Of a stretch of 58,699 nucleotides of DNA, positions 1-10,019 are shown one piece after another. The notes below the pieces were generated by a model. It saw only the letters and a program-made list of their open reading frames with translations, was not told the origin of the DNA and did not search any database. A program made the position numbers and the translations under genes. Positions within the stretch are counted from its first letter, which is position 1. Every line of letters begins with the position of its first letter. Source of the DNA: Saprospiraceae bacterium (lineage in GTDB: Bacteria > Bacteroidota > Bacteroidia > Chitinophagales > Saprospiraceae); contig JADJVK010000025.1 of the NCBI GenBank assembly GCA_016710625.1, positions 1 through 58,699 on the forward strand. The letters are read 5' to 3'.

Positions 1-2
1 AC

Positions 3-816
3 AAATGGAATTTGGATAATAAAAATAAGTTGATAATAGATTCTATTTTTAAAAACACTGTCGAAGAAATCAATTTAATTGGTTATGCAAGTACCATCGG
101 GGAGGATAAAAAAAATCTAGAACTCAGCAAAAAAAGGGTGGAAAGTGTCGCAAACTATATCCAACAAAAATACGGCATCATAAATATTCAAAAAACCTAC
201 TTGGGGGAAAGTGCTTCTACTGAAAGCGAAAATTACCAAAAGGTGGAAATCGAGATTATTGATAAAAATTCAGAAATTCAGCCTGCCGAAAAAGATTACA
301 CTTGGTTGAAAACATTATTGAAAGAAATGGCAGTTTCTGATCAAAAATATCGCCTGGTTTTGGATTCACTGATGACCCACAAATCTACGGATAAGGCTAT
401 GATAGCAGATTGTGAAGCCAAAATGACTTCTATTGACTCCATCAATATCAAAACGATAAGTGCTATTATGGACACCATCGGGTATCCTGGATTATCAAAA
501 GTCGGGGCCGGAACACATGAATACTGCCTTTTGGATACTCCAACATGCTCCTTATGAAATAAGAAAAAAGTATTTTTCAAAAATCGAAACCGCAGCAGAT
601 ATTTGTGAATTTGAATGGTCCAACTTGGCATACATGATTGATCGTAATCTAGTGGATGAAAACAAACCACAGCGGTATGGCACTCAAGTCTTTTATGATG
701 AAAAAACAAAAAAATTCAAACCCTTCCCTATTGAGAATATGAAAATACTTGACAAATTAAGGGCAGAACAACATTTAGAACCATTTGATAAATATTTGAA
801 GAGTTTTAATCAATAA
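3..816 (+). CDS. OmpA-like / DUF6624 protein, 5' partial, frameshifted
   Basis: The reading frame is open to the window edge, so the N-terminus is missing. The first part resembles an OmpA C-terminal peptidoglycan-binding domain (GYASTIG, then an LSKKRVESVANYI helix and a YLGES strand). The second part matches the DUF6624 family, with IGYPGLSKVG, the WILQHAP helix and the family-typical YGTQ near the end. The frame changes inside GGGG at 504-507: removing one G gives V-G-P-E-H and rejoins the two halves perfectly. The function of DUF6624 is unknown; the OmpA part suggests cell-wall anchoring. The lesion is probably a one-base insertion in a homopolymer, either a sequencing error or a recent mutation. 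Domain calls are from motif recognition only. Confidence 0.7.
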
Positions 817-828
817 AAAATTCAGTCT

Positions 829-1340
829 ATGTATAATTTGAGATTTATTACTATTTCAGTCATTTTCTTATTTAATATTTGTTGCTATAGCCAAAATATG
901 AATTCAAATAGCAATGATAATTATACTTGGTATTTAAAAGGGCGGAGTATAAAATCGTACTATTCTAATGATATTTCAAAATGGGAATAAAACAATTTGA
1001 TAGTTTGTTATTGAAAAAAGTAAATATCGAACCAGATTTACTATTAAAAGGCTTAGAAATGTTAATTCAGAAAGATAGTATTCGCAAATTCTTGAATACT
1101 GTCCAAAATTGCGATAGTAACATTTTAAATTATATTTATAATAATACTAAATTTTGTAGTGTATTACTAGAAAATAATATTGAATGCAAACCAGAAAAAG
1201 TCTCTAATGAAATTGTAAAAAAATTACTGATTGAAATGTATATTTCAGATCAAGAATCAAGAGGGGCAGATATGACAAAATTTAGAACAAAGTATAATAT
1301 TTCTCTTTCCAATGCCTCTGAAAGTAAAAATACTGCGTGA
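829..1340 (+). pseudogene. Secreted DUF6624-like paralogue, broken and truncated
   Basis: A short frame starts with a clear signal peptide (MYNLRFITISVIFLFNICC, then YSQ) and stops at 990. An overlapping frame from 981 continues for 119 residues and contains LLIEMYISDQESRG, which resembles LLKEMAVSDQKYR of the upstream DUF6624 gene. The two pieces most likely form one gene, split by an indel around 970-985 near an AAAA run. It also ends early: the GYP, QHA and YGTQ parts of DUF6624 are absent. This looks like a decayed tandem duplicate of its neighbour. An alternative is two unrelated small ORFs, but the signal peptide and the shared SDQ helix make that less likely. Confidence 0.5.
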
Positions 1341-1568
1341 AAACACAAATAGGCTCAAGTTATAAATAGTTTGGATTTCCTCTTTAAAATGGTGGCTTGA
1401 TGGATGGGGCAGTTTTTCCCCCCGTGGTGGGCTGAATGGAGCTCTTTGCATTTTGTGTTTGCTAAAAACCCTTGGCCCGTCCCCCACCCCAACTTTTTTT
1501 AAATGAAAGATAACTTTTGATTTAAACCTTGAATCTATTGGAGTAAAGGGTTGTTTGATTTAAATAGA
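1341..1568. other. Gene-free spacer with a GC-rich block
   Basis: No gene is supported here. Positions about 1391-1495 are far richer in G and C runs (GGGGCAG, CCCCCCGTGG, CCCGTCCCCCACCCC) than anything nearby. A 76-residue antisense ORF over it has no signal or recognisable motif. It could be a remnant of a dispersed repeat or of transferred DNA. Confidence 0.4.
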
Positions 1569-2147
1569 TTATTGATAAACGAAAAATGGCAAATAAACTT
1601 TAAAAAGCACCTCCGAGTATCTTACTTTTTGTTTTAAACCCAAGGATAAAGCGAAATTCGTTTTATTATAGTTTATTCTATAACTTGAATTTAAAGAAGT
1701 TGCAGGTTTGTTCCAAATTACTCCGAAATCATCTTTTAAACTAATACCAATTAAATAATCTAAATTTTTAACACTGGATTGAGCTACATAATCAGCATTA
1801 AAATTAATGCCTACATTAATATTTACGACTTTTTCACCATCAAAAGGATAGCTTAAATTTTGAGCTGTATCAGAGTTTATAAAAAAATTATTTCCATAAT
1901 TATAAAACAAATTATTCAATCCAAATTGATACAAAATATGTTTTTGTTTTAAATAATATCCCAATTGCAAAGCAGGGAATCCGCTATTATGGTAATATAT
2001 TTGATATCCCAAATTTTCACTTATAGTGAATTTCACATCAGCTGGTTTTGTCAAACCCAAATAACAACCATAGTTTAGTTGCTGAGCAAAAATTAAAATT
2101 GAACCATTTAATAGAAAGAAAACAAATAACCATTTTTTTTGAAGCAT
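1569..2147 (-). CDS. Small secreted protein, probable outer-membrane beta-barrel
   Basis: The 192-residue protein starts with a Lys-Lys then hydrophobic signal peptide ending in FAQ, the usual Bacteroidota cleavage context. The mature part alternates aromatic/hydrophobic and polar residues in strand-sized stretches (YQIYYHN, LQLGYYL, VNINVGINFNADYV, NFALSLGLKQKV, VLFKVYLPFFVYQ), as in small outer-membrane barrels. I do not recognise a named family. It is divergent from the large T9SS gene that follows, with about 370 bases of shared upstream DNA. No T9SS tail is present. A role in the outer membrane is inferred from pattern only. Confidence 0.6.
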   Translation of the reverse strand: MLQKKWLFVFFLLNGSILIFAQQLNYGCYLGLTKPADVKFTISENLGYQIYYHNSGFPALQLGYYLKQKHILYQFGLNNLFYNYGNNFFINSDTAQNLSYPFDGEKVVNINVGINFNADYVAQSSVKNLDYLIGISLKDDFGVIWNKPATSLNSSYRINYNKTNFALSLGLKQKVRYSEVLFKVYLPFFVYQ

Positions 2148-2385
2148 ACAATTTTTTTTCTAATAACGAAAAAACATTCCAGCTATTTCCTTCTTAACAT
2201 TTTACCTTTCGTCACATTTTATCTTATTTTAATAATTGTATTTGAACACCAAAATAAGTGCCGTATTCAAATTTAAAATAATATGTATTTGGCTTTATTT
2301 TAGCCATTTTTTAAATTTGAAATTTTAATATATGATATTAATTCATATTATATTTTGAGCTGATTTATAATTTTTTCGTTAATAA

Positions 2386-2418
2386 TTTGGTAATGTCTGT
2401 TAATGTTTATTAAATTTG
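2386..2418 (+). promoter_or_regulatory. Bacteroidota-type promoter for the 1971-aa gene
   Basis: A TTTG (2386-2389) lies 21 bases before a perfect TAAATTTG (2411-2418). This fits the Bacteroidota sigma-A pattern of a -33 TTTG and a -7 TAnnTTTG. Transcription would start near 2424 and leave a leader of about 100 nt. Confidence 0.6.
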
Positions 2419-2523
2419 TGTCTCCGCATGACTTAAACCTATGTCCTAACTCTAGGATTATATTTTTCGATTAGTACCTTATTAAGAATTTTTATTTTTT
2501 CACTTTCTCAAAACGTTATTCGT

Positions 2524-5500
2524 ATGAGGTTTATACTTACGTTATGGGCTATAGTCATGTCACACCTGTTCATGAACGGACAGATTAATTGTACTACTGC
2601 CACCCAACTTACTTGCGGAACTACTGTCACTGGCAACAATGTCGGAGGTTGTTCCAATACCGTGAACGGACCTTACTGTAGCAGTAGTGATAATAGCTAC
2701 ACAGGTAAAGAAAAAATTTACAAATTAACCCTTACCAGTACGACTACAGTCTTTTTTGACCTAACCCAATTAACGGGAGATTTGGACATGTTCCTGCTCC
2801 GTTCTTGTTCGATCAACGATTGTGTTGCTTCTAGCACCAATATTGGAGACACTATCTCTGAGCACATAGCAGGTACATTATCTGCTGGAACTTACTATCT
2901 TGTTTTGGATGGTTGGGGCGGAGCAGTTAGCTCATTCTCCCTCAAAACTACCTGCACTTCAGTAGATGGTCAACCCAATTGTAGCACAGCAATTCCTTTG
3001 ACTTGTGGCACTTACGTCAGTGGAAACACCAACACAGGAGTGAACAATGTGGTAGGACCTTACTGCAACAGTTATTGCAATTATTTAGGTAAAGAAAAAG
3101 TCTATTCCATCAACTTAACCACTACCAACACCGTTACTTTCAACCTGACAGGATTGACTGGCGATTTGGACATGTTTTTACTAAGTGCCTGTAATAGAAA
3201 TAGTTGTATCGCCACCAGCACGAAAGGTTTTAATACTCCAGAACAAATCGTAAAAACATTAACACCTGGTTTGTATTACTTAGTTATTGACGGTTATGCA
3301 GGAGCTATTTCACCTTATGATTTAAGTACGAGTTGTGTTCCTTTGCAAGGCTCCACTGATTGTAATGAGCTATTACAATATTCCTATACTGGGAATGGCA
3401 GTGATTTGAAATTCAATTTCCAATTCAAAGGCTCTACAACCAATACAAGCTTTTTAGCTTGGAAAATCAATGGAACCACCTATAGCAACTCTCCGAATGT
3501 GACTTTCACCTTCCAAACTGGTGGAAATTATAATGTTTGTGCTGAATATCTTGATATTCCGACTAATACTATAAAATCTTGTTGCAAAACGATCTGTTTA
3601 TCCATACCGACCAATTGTCAGAATATTATCAATTACACCTATACCAATGGAAAATTTGTATTGAGCCTAGCAGGTAATTCTGGAAATTATACCAATATAG
3701 GTTGGAAAAATGACACCGATGGTGTGGATATTGACCCAAATAATATGCCTGCCAATTGCAGAAATTTACTCATCACCGTTCGCTATTTCGACAATGCTAG
3801 CCAATGCTGGAATATGTGTTGCAGAACGATTTCTTTCTGTGCTCCCACCACTTGTCAGGATGCTATTCAATATCAATATGTCGCTACTGGCAATAAATTT
3901 AAATTTACTTTCCAAAATTCATATGCAACTAGCTTAACTTGGAAATTCGACAATGATGGCACAGTGTTGCCGAATGGAGAATTTGTGATTCCTAGTAATT
4001 GGGTTTGTGCCAATAGAACAGTTACCGTAACTTATTTTGACACACAATCTGGATGTTGGAGAATTTGTTGTAGAGTTGTAAATATTTGCCCACCAATTAG
4101 TTGTGAAAATTTAATCCTTTATAATTACGTAGCTACTGGGAATAAATACAAGTTTTCATTGAACACCTCTTTGGCAGCAAATGCAACTTGGAAATTCGAT
4201 GATGATGGCACTGTTTTGCCAAATGGGGAATTTGTTGTCCCTAGCAACTGGACTTGCAAAGACCGAACAGTCACTGTCAATTTCTTTGACACTCAAGTGC
4301 AATCCTGGAAAACATGTTGCAGAAAAATCTATATTTGCCCACCGCCAACTTGCGAAAATGCAATTGATTATCAATACATTGCTTCAGGCAATAAATACAA
4401 ATTCACCCTTAATATTCAAGGCGTAACTGGCGTTATCTGGAAATTTGATGATGATGGAACCGTTTTAATTAATGGAGAATTCATTTTGCCAACTGGTTGG
4501 ATTTGCAACAACAGAACTGTTTCTGCAAATTATTACAATCCAGTTACTCAGTGTTGGACAATCTGTACCAGAAAAGTATATATCTGTCCTCCTGTAACTT
4601 GCCAAGATGCAATTCAATATGTATATAATGCAACTGGAAATAAATACCAATTTACTTTAGCGAATGGTAATGCTTCTAGTTTGATTTGGAAATTCGAGGA
4701 AGACGGAACGGTACTTCCAAATGGAGAATTTGTAGTTCCATCGGGCTGGCAATGCAAAGACAGAACGGTTTCGGTAAGTTATTACGATGCCTCCATCCAA
4801 TGTTGGAGAGTTTGTACCAAAAAAGTTGTTATTTGTCCTCCAGTAAATTGTCAAGATATTATTCAATATCAATATGTTACAGTTGGAAATAAATATAAAT
4901 TCACTTTAAATGTTCAAAATGTAACCAATGCAATTTGGAGATTTGATGACGATAATACGCCTTTACCTAATGGCGAATTTATCATTCCGACCAATTGGGC
5001 ATGTAAGGATAGGACGATCACTGTTACTTTCTATGACCCAATTTTGCAAGCAATGAATATGTGTTGTAGAAAAGTATATATCTGCCCTCCAGTAAACTGT
5101 CAGGATGCTATTACTTCTCAATATATTCAAGTTGGAAATAAATTCAAATTCACTTTAAATGCTCCTGGAGCAATGAATATCACTTGGAAATTTGATGACG
5201 ATGGCAGCAGTATTCCAAATGGTGAATTTGTCATCCCTTCCAATTGGACTTGTACCGATAGAGTTGTTTCCGTTTATTATTTGGATACCTATTCAATGAG
5301 TTGGAAAGTGTGTTGCAAAAAAATCAATCTTTGCCCACCAACAAATTGTGAAGATGTCGTTTTATACAATTACGAAGAAGTTGGAAATCGCTACAAATTC
5401 ACATTGAATGTAAATGGTGCCACTTCTATTTCTTGGAGATTTGACGACGATGGAACGACCATTCCGAATGGAATTTTTGCAATTCCTGCCAATTGGACTT

Positions 5501-8439
5501 GCAAGGACAGAACCGTTACTGTAACTTATTTTGACCCATCAACTTCTTGCTGGAAGACTTGCTGTAGAAAAATCTATATCTGCCCGCCAACAAATTGTCA
5601 AAGTGTGATCCAATATGCTTATAATGCTGGTGGAAACTCTGTAACTTTCACTTTCAATGGCAATTCACAACTAGTAAGTAATATCAGCTGGTATGTGGAA
5701 GAGACTGGCCAACAACTGGGAACAGGATGGTCTTCTACGCCATTAATCATACCAAATCCTTGCGGAAATAGAACCATTTCAGTTAAATATTTCGAAGGTG
5801 GAACTTGGAAAATATGTTGTAAGAAAATAACGCTTTGCAATCCAAATGATTGTAGCAGCAATATCTTACATGATATCAATAATGGTATTTTAGGATTAAA
5901 AATTGATACTTCGTTCCACGATATCACTTGGTATGTGGACACTACACTAGTTGGTACTAACAATTCTGTAAGCTACAACCTAAATGGTGTAACTGGCTCT
6001 TTGACAGTAACAGTAATTTATAAGGATCCATCAACAGGTTGTTTTAAAACATGTACAAAGGTTATTTCTATCGTAAATTGTATTCAACCTACAAGTAATT
6101 TTGATTTTGTTGTTACAGGAAATTTAGTAACTTTCACAAATAAATCTACCGACGCCACTTCTTATAGTTGGAGTCTCCCAGGCGGAACTACGACGAATGG
6201 AACAACATCGACGAGTAAAAATCCTGAAGTTGTTTTCACTTCTGGAAAATATAATATTTGCTTAACGGCTACTAATACTTGTGGATCTAAAACATTTTGT
6301 AAAGAAATAACTGTTTCCACAGGGAATGAATGTACTTTCGATATGGATGATGATGTGTGTGGCACAAAAGGTCAGGAAGTGCTGGTACCAGTAAAAGTCG
6401 AAAGATTCAAAGACGTTTTGACCTTTAATTTCACAATTAGATTGGCAGATACGACCAAAGCGGAAATAGTAGGGTTAGACCAATTTAATTCCACTATTCA
6501 ATCGGGTAGTTATCATTTTGAATCAAAAGATCATGTACGATTTTTCTGGTCGGATCCTGTAGGAAAATCTTTAGCAGACAATACTACTATTTTTGGAGTG
6601 AAAGTAAGATTGAAAGAAACGAGCTCTACGCCAATTTCTGTAGATTTCTCAAATACGCCAGTTAAAATTGAAGGTTTTGACAAAGATTTGAAAGCATTGC
6701 CTATTTTAACCAAGAGTGGTTCTGTTTGTACCAACACTACTGTAGCTGTGAATGGTATCATCAATACAACAGAGTCAGTGCCAGTTGGGAATACAGTTGT
6801 AGATATCACTGGTACGAATAATGTTCAAAAAATGACAGGAACAGATGGTTTGTATGATATGAGCAATCTACAAAGTGGCGGAAATTACTTGTTGCGTCCA
6901 CATAAAAATATAGAACCACTAAATGGGGTGAATGCACTCGATATTGTAAGACTACAAAGACATTTGTTGTTCTTAGATTTATTGAACACACCTTATAAAT
7001 TGATCGCAGCCGATGTAAATAATGACAAGACTATCAATGCTTTAGATATCGTAATTCTTCAGCGTTTACAATTAAGGTTAATTGATTCTTTCCCTAACAA
7101 TGAATCATGGCGGTTTGTGCCACAGGCTTATAATTTCACTACCTCTAATCCATTAACCGAAAACTTCCCAGAAACTATCACCTACAATCCAATTAATTCT
7201 AATATGAGTAATCAGAATTTCTTTGGAATCAAAATTGGAGATTTGAATGGGTCTGCAAATCCTAGTGATTTGACTGGAAATTTTGGTGATGTTAGAGGCG
7301 GAGGAGATACGGTAAAATTGAAAATTAAATCTAATTACTCCTTACCTGGAAATATTGTTTCAATTCCAGTAACTGTAGAAAATTTCAATGCTATCGTTGC
7401 ATTACAATCCTCTTTCAAATGGAATGCGAAAGAGTTGGAGTTTGTTTCTATTACGAATTTCAACTTAGCTAATCTTAGTATTTCTAATTTTGGTACTCAA
7501 TCTGCTGCTAATGGTGTCATTACCTTCACTTGGTTCGACGGCACGACACAAGGAATCACTAAAAATGACGGAGCGGTTTTATTCAATTTCAACTTTAAAG
7601 CATTGAATGGCATTGGCACTAGTTCCTTATTGGAGGCGGTTAACCAACCGTTGGAGTTATTAGCTGCCGACCCATCATTAACTCAATTGCCAATTGCAGG
7701 AAAAGGCGGATATGTAAGTGTCATAGAAGCTTTGTCCTATAATGAGCAAAAAACAAATGTCAAATGCTTTGGTGGATTTGATGGAAATATCCAACTAGAT
7801 GTTAACGGCGGTACAGGAAGTTTTGATTATTTATGGAATAATGGTGAAAAATCACCAACATTAACAGAGCTTTCAGTAGGAACTTATATTTGTACTATTA
7901 CAGACCCATTGAGTGGCTTCCAATTGGTATCTGCTCCCATTGATATTATTTCGCCAGTAAAATTGGAATCATCTTTATTTAAGTCGGCTGATAATACTGG
8001 AAAAATAACATTGGAAGCAGTTGTTAATGGTGGAACAGCACCTTATTTCTTCAATTGGAGTAATGGGATGAATACACAAAAGATTGATATCTTGAGTGAT
8101 GGCAATTTCAGCCTTACTGTAACTGATAATAATGGCTGTATTGTTCGAAATAATATGTCCATTACTACTGGAAACGAAGAAGTTAACATCGGAAATATCC
8201 GCATCTACCCTAACCCAACCAATGGTATTTTGCATATTGACATGCATCAATCTACCTCAGATTGTGAGTACCAATGGAGTTTGTTGAATATGGTAGGACA
8301 AACCATTACAAATGGTAAAATCTCTGATTGCCAACAATTCACGATTGATATTGGTCAACAATCGGAAGGTATGTATCAATTGAAATTGTTTGGAGACGGA
8401 AAAGTAAACTCTTTCCCTATAGTCATCACGAATAAATAA
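2524..8439 (+). CDS. Giant T9SS-secreted multidomain surface protein with 83-residue repeats
   Basis: The 1971-residue chain starts with a signal peptide (about 1-20). Two PPC-like domains follow (about 22-146 and 152-275; DLDMFLL, GTYYLVLDG). Eleven Cys-anchored repeats fill about 279-1185, then a PKD-like domain (about 1186-1270), a cohesin-like domain (about 1270-1395) and a carboxypeptidase-regulatory-like fold (about 1400-1458). Next are a dockerin-like pair (about 1460-1535; loop DVNNDKTINALD), a second cohesin-like domain (about 1597-1735), SprB-type repeats (about 1740-1880) and a type A sorting domain (about 1888-1971; IYPNPTNG). It should cross the outer membrane by T9SS and remain on the surface or be released. 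No catalytic domain is visible, so adhesion or matrix building is likely. The frame is intact, unlike several paralogues here. A promoter and a strong terminator bracket it as a single-gene unit. Confidence 0.85.
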   Translation: MRFILTLWAIVMSHLFMNGQINCTTATQLTCGTTVTGNNVGGCSNTVNGPYCSSSDNSYTGKEKIYKLTLTSTTTVFFDLTQLTGDLDMFLLRSCSINDCVASSTNIGDTISEHIAGTLSAGTYYLVLDGWGGAVSSFSLKTTCTSVDGQPNCSTAIPLTCGTYVSGNTNTGVNNVVGPYCNSYCNYLGKEKVYSINLTTTNTVTFNLTGLTGDLDMFLLSACNRNSCIATSTKGFNTPEQIVKTLTPGLYYLVIDGYAGAISPYDLSTSCVPLQGSTDCNELLQYSYTGNGSDLKFNFQFKGSTTNTSFLAWKINGTTYSNSPNVTFTFQTGGNYNVCAEYLDIPTNTIKSCCKTICLSIPTNCQNIINYTYTNGKFVLSLAGNSGNYTNIGWKNDTDGVDIDPNNMPANCRNLLITVRYFDNASQCWNMCCRTISFCAPTTCQDAIQYQYVATGNKFKFTFQNSYATSLTWKFDNDGTVLPNGEFVIPSNWVCANRTVTVTYFDTQSGCWRICCRVVNICPPISCENLILYNYVATGNKYKFSLNTSLAANATWKFDDDGTVLPNGEFVVPSNWTCKDRTVTVNFFDTQVQSWKTCCRKIYICPPPTCENAIDYQYIASGNKYKFTLNIQGVTGVIWKFDDDGTVLINGEFILPTGWICNNRTVSANYYNPVTQCWTICTRKVYICPPVTCQDAIQYVYNATGNKYQFTLANGNASSLIWKFEEDGTVLPNGEFVVPSGWQCKDRTVSVSYYDASIQCWRVCTKKVVICPPVNCQDIIQYQYVTVGNKYKFTLNVQNVTNAIWRFDDDNTPLPNGEFIIPTNWACKDRTITVTFYDPILQAMNMCCRKVYICPPVNCQDAITSQYIQVGNKFKFTLNAPGAMNITWKFDDDGSSIPNGEFVIPSNWTCTDRVVSVYYLDTYSMSWKVCCKKINLCPPTNCEDVVLYNYEEVGNRYKFTLNVNGATSISWRFDDDGTTIPNGIFAIPANWTCKDRTVTVTYFDPSTSCWKTCCRKIYICPPTNCQSVIQYAYNAGGNSVTFTFNGNSQLVSNISWYVEETGQQLGTGWSSTPLIIPNPCGNRTISVKYFEGGTWKICCKKITLCNPNDCSSNILHDINNGILGLKIDTSFHDITWYVDTTLVGTNNSVSYNLNGVTGSLTVTVIYKDPSTGCFKTCTKVISIVNCIQPTSNFDFVVTGNLVTFTNKSTDATSYSWSLPGGTTTNGTTSTSKNPEVVFTSGKYNICLTATNTCGSKTFCKEITVSTGNECTFDMDDDVCGTKGQEVLVPVKVERFKDVLTFNFTIRLADTTKAEIVGLDQFNSTIQSGSYHFESKDHVRFFWSDPVGKSLADNTTIFGVKVRLKETSSTPISVDFSNTPVKIEGFDKDLKALPILTKSGSVCTNTTVAVNGIINTTESVPVGNTVVDITGTNNVQKMTGTDGLYDMSNLQSGGNYLLRPHKNIEPLNGVNALDIVRLQRHLLFLDLLNTPYKLIAADVNNDKTINALDIVILQRLQLRLIDSFPNNESWRFVPQAYNFTTSNPLTENFPETITYNPINSNMSNQNFFGIKIGDLNGSANPSDLTGNFGDVRGGGDTVKLKIKSNYSLPGNIVSIPVTVENFNAIVALQSSFKWNAKELEFVSITNFNLANLSISNFGTQSAANGVITFTWFDGTTQGITKNDGAVLFNFNFKALNGIGTSSLLEAVNQPLELLAADPSLTQLPIAGKGGYVSVIEALSYNEQKTNVKCFGGFDGNIQLDVNGGTGSFDYLWNNGEKSPTLTELSVGTYICTITDPLSGFQLVSAPIDIISPVKLESSLFKSADNTGKITLEAVVNGGTAPYFFNWSNGMNTQKIDILSDGNFSLTVTDNNGCIVRNNMSITTGNEEVNIGNIRIYPNPTNGILHIDMHQSTSDCEYQWSLLNMVGQTITNGKISDCQQFTIDIGQQSEGMYQLKLFGDGKVNSFPIVITNK
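3358..6078 (+). repeat. Tandem Cys-anchored repeat, 11 units, core period exactly 249 bp
   Basis: The unit-opening Cys codons fall at 3361, 3616, 3853, 4102, 4351, 4600, 4849, 5098, 5347, 5596 and 5851. From 3853 to 5596 every step is exactly 249 bases (83 codons); the flanking units are 79-85 codons. A typical unit reads CQDAIQYQY, GNKYKFTL, WKFDDDGT, PNGEFVIPSNW, DRTVTV, CCRKIYICPP. The strand pattern and W-K-F-D-D-D-G resemble a PKD-type sandwich with added cysteines. Protein identity between units is high while synonymous sites differ, so the units are old and under selection rather than freshly amplified. Confidence 0.85.
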
Positions 8440-8460
8440 GCTTTAAACAATTTGAAACAA

Positions 8461-8497
8461 ATAGCTCATTGCCATCGGCAGTGGGCTATTTTTTTTT
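8461..8497 (+). terminator. Intrinsic terminator after the 1971-aa gene
   Basis: A 13-base stem (ATAGCTCATTGCC with GGCAGTGGGCTAT, including two G-T pairs) closes on a 3-base loop and runs into nine T. Confidence 0.85.
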
Positions 8498-8522
8498 GGG
8501 TGTGTTCTAGTGAAGAATAATT

Positions 8523-8670
8523 TCCTAATGGAAATATTTATATGATTTTTTCCATTATGTTGGAAATATTAATATGAATTCTTCCACTATATTAGAAATA
8601 TTAATATGAATTTTTCCATTATACTAGAAATATTTATATGAATTCTTCCACTATACTAGAAAATTTCATA
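8523..8670. repeat. 32-bp palindromic tandem repeat, upstream array
   Basis: The TCC of TTCCA starts at 8551, 8583, 8615 and 8647, a period of exactly 32 bases, with a shortened 28-base unit before it. Each unit has a dyad such as TTCCATTATGTTGGAA and an AT dyad such as ATATTAATAT. The array ends just before the ATPase start codon, and a matching array lies behind that gene. It may be an operator cluster or a partition or integration site. Confidence 0.75.
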
Positions 8671-8684
8671 TATTTGTAAGAAAA

Positions 8685-9799
8685 ATGATAGTAAGGTTAT
8701 TAGAAAAAAATATCCAAAAATGGATGTTCAAAAGAAAAGCTATCCTCATTACTGGTGCAAGGCAAGTTGGGAAGACAACGCTAATCAATGATTTTTTAAA
8801 TAAACAACCTTATCCCATTTTAAAATTAAATGGAGATGATGCTATCACCAAAAGGCTTTTTGAAGTTCCTAGCATCTCTAAGTTTAGCCAATTGATCGGA
8901 AATAACAAAATTCTATTTATTGACGAAGCTCAACAAATCGAAAATATAGGATTGTGTCTGAAAATTATTTTTGACAATTTACCGGAAGTACAGATTATTG
9001 CAACTGGTTCTTCAGCCTTAGATATAGCCGATAAAGTATTTGAACCACTGACTGGTCGCCATTTTTTGTATCACTTGTATCCATTTTCGATGAGTGAATT
9101 ATATACTGGCAATTTATTGAAATTTACTGAAAATTTGAATTGGCATCTTGTTTATGGCTGTTATCCAGATGTAGTAACACATCCGAATGATGCAAAAAAA
9201 TACTTAAAAAGCATTGCTAATCAATACCTTTACAAGGATGTATTAGCATGGAAAGATATTCGCAAACCTGAACTTCTAGATAAGCTTTTACAGCTTTTGG
9301 CACATCAAATCGGTAACGATGTATCTACGAATGAGCTAGCGAATCAACTAAAGGTGAAATCAGAAACCGTTGAAAGTTACCTAGATTTATTAGAAAAATC
9401 TTTTGTCATTTTCAGGCTGAAATCATATGTGACTAACGAAAGAAAAGAAGTGACAAAAATGAAAAAAATATATTTTTGGGATGTTGGAATTAGAAATGCC
9501 ATCATTGATAATTTTAATACCATTGAGGTTCGTATGGATAGAGGCGTTCTTTTTGAGAATTTTGTAATTGCAGATAGAATGAAAAAAATCATTATTTAGA
9601 AAATGATATCAAATCCTATTTTTGGAGGAGCTTTCAAAAACAAGAAATTGATTATATCGAATGGGATAATGGCAAATTATTTGGTAATGAAATAAAATGG
9701 AATCCAAATAAAAAAATGACTAAATCTTTTGAAAATATGTACCCAAATAGTGTAAATCAAATTATTCATCCAGACAATGTTTTCAGCTATTTATCTTAG
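8685..9799 (+). CDS. AAA ATPase with DUF4143 C-terminal domain, frameshifted
   Basis: This is a member of the COG1373-type ATPases (AAA_14 plus DUF4143). The Walker A motif is GARQVGKTT, Walker B is ILFIDEAQ, and the sensor-like ATGSSALDIA follows. The C-terminal domain begins FENFVIADRMKK. The frame is lost at the A7 run 9582-9588; with one extra A it continues as NHYLENDIKSYFWRSF and ends at 9799. The recovered tail carries EIDYIEW and GNEIKW, the PD-(D/E)xK-like core typical of this family. The cellular role of the family is not established. Near-identical 32-bp repeat arrays on both sides suggest a self-contained module. The single homopolymer lesion could be an assembly error. Confidence 0.8.
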
Positions 9800-9936
9800 A
9801 AACAAAATTGTTGAACATTAGCCATCTACTTTTAAAGCTTATAGTCTTTTATTGGCTTGAAAATAATGTTATCTATAACATTGATTAACAAATAATTACA
9901 ACTTTTCTTAATTGTATTTATTTAATTCAATATTAC

Positions 9937-10013
9937 TTTTTAATGGAAAAATTTATATGCTTTTTTCTATTATACTAGAAATATTCATATAACTTTTTCC
10001 ACTAAATATATTT
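9937..10013. repeat. 32-bp palindromic repeat, downstream array
   Basis: This is a shorter copy of the array ahead of the ATPase, in the same orientation. It opens with the same TAATGGAAA-ATTTATATG unit, then has units spaced 32 bases apart (TCTATTATACTAGAAATATT at 9966, TCCACT at 9998). It sits between the ATPase and the end of topA. Confidence 0.7.
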
Positions 10014-10019
10014 AAACAT

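Noticed and set aside
1257..1487. 76-residue minus-strand ORF
   Set aside because: It lies partly over the DUF6624-like gene and over the GC-rich block, with no protein-like features.
8523..8670. CRISPR array
   Set aside because: The 32-base units are contiguous with no unique spacers, and no cas genes are present. The same applies to the 21-base array at 49751-49960.
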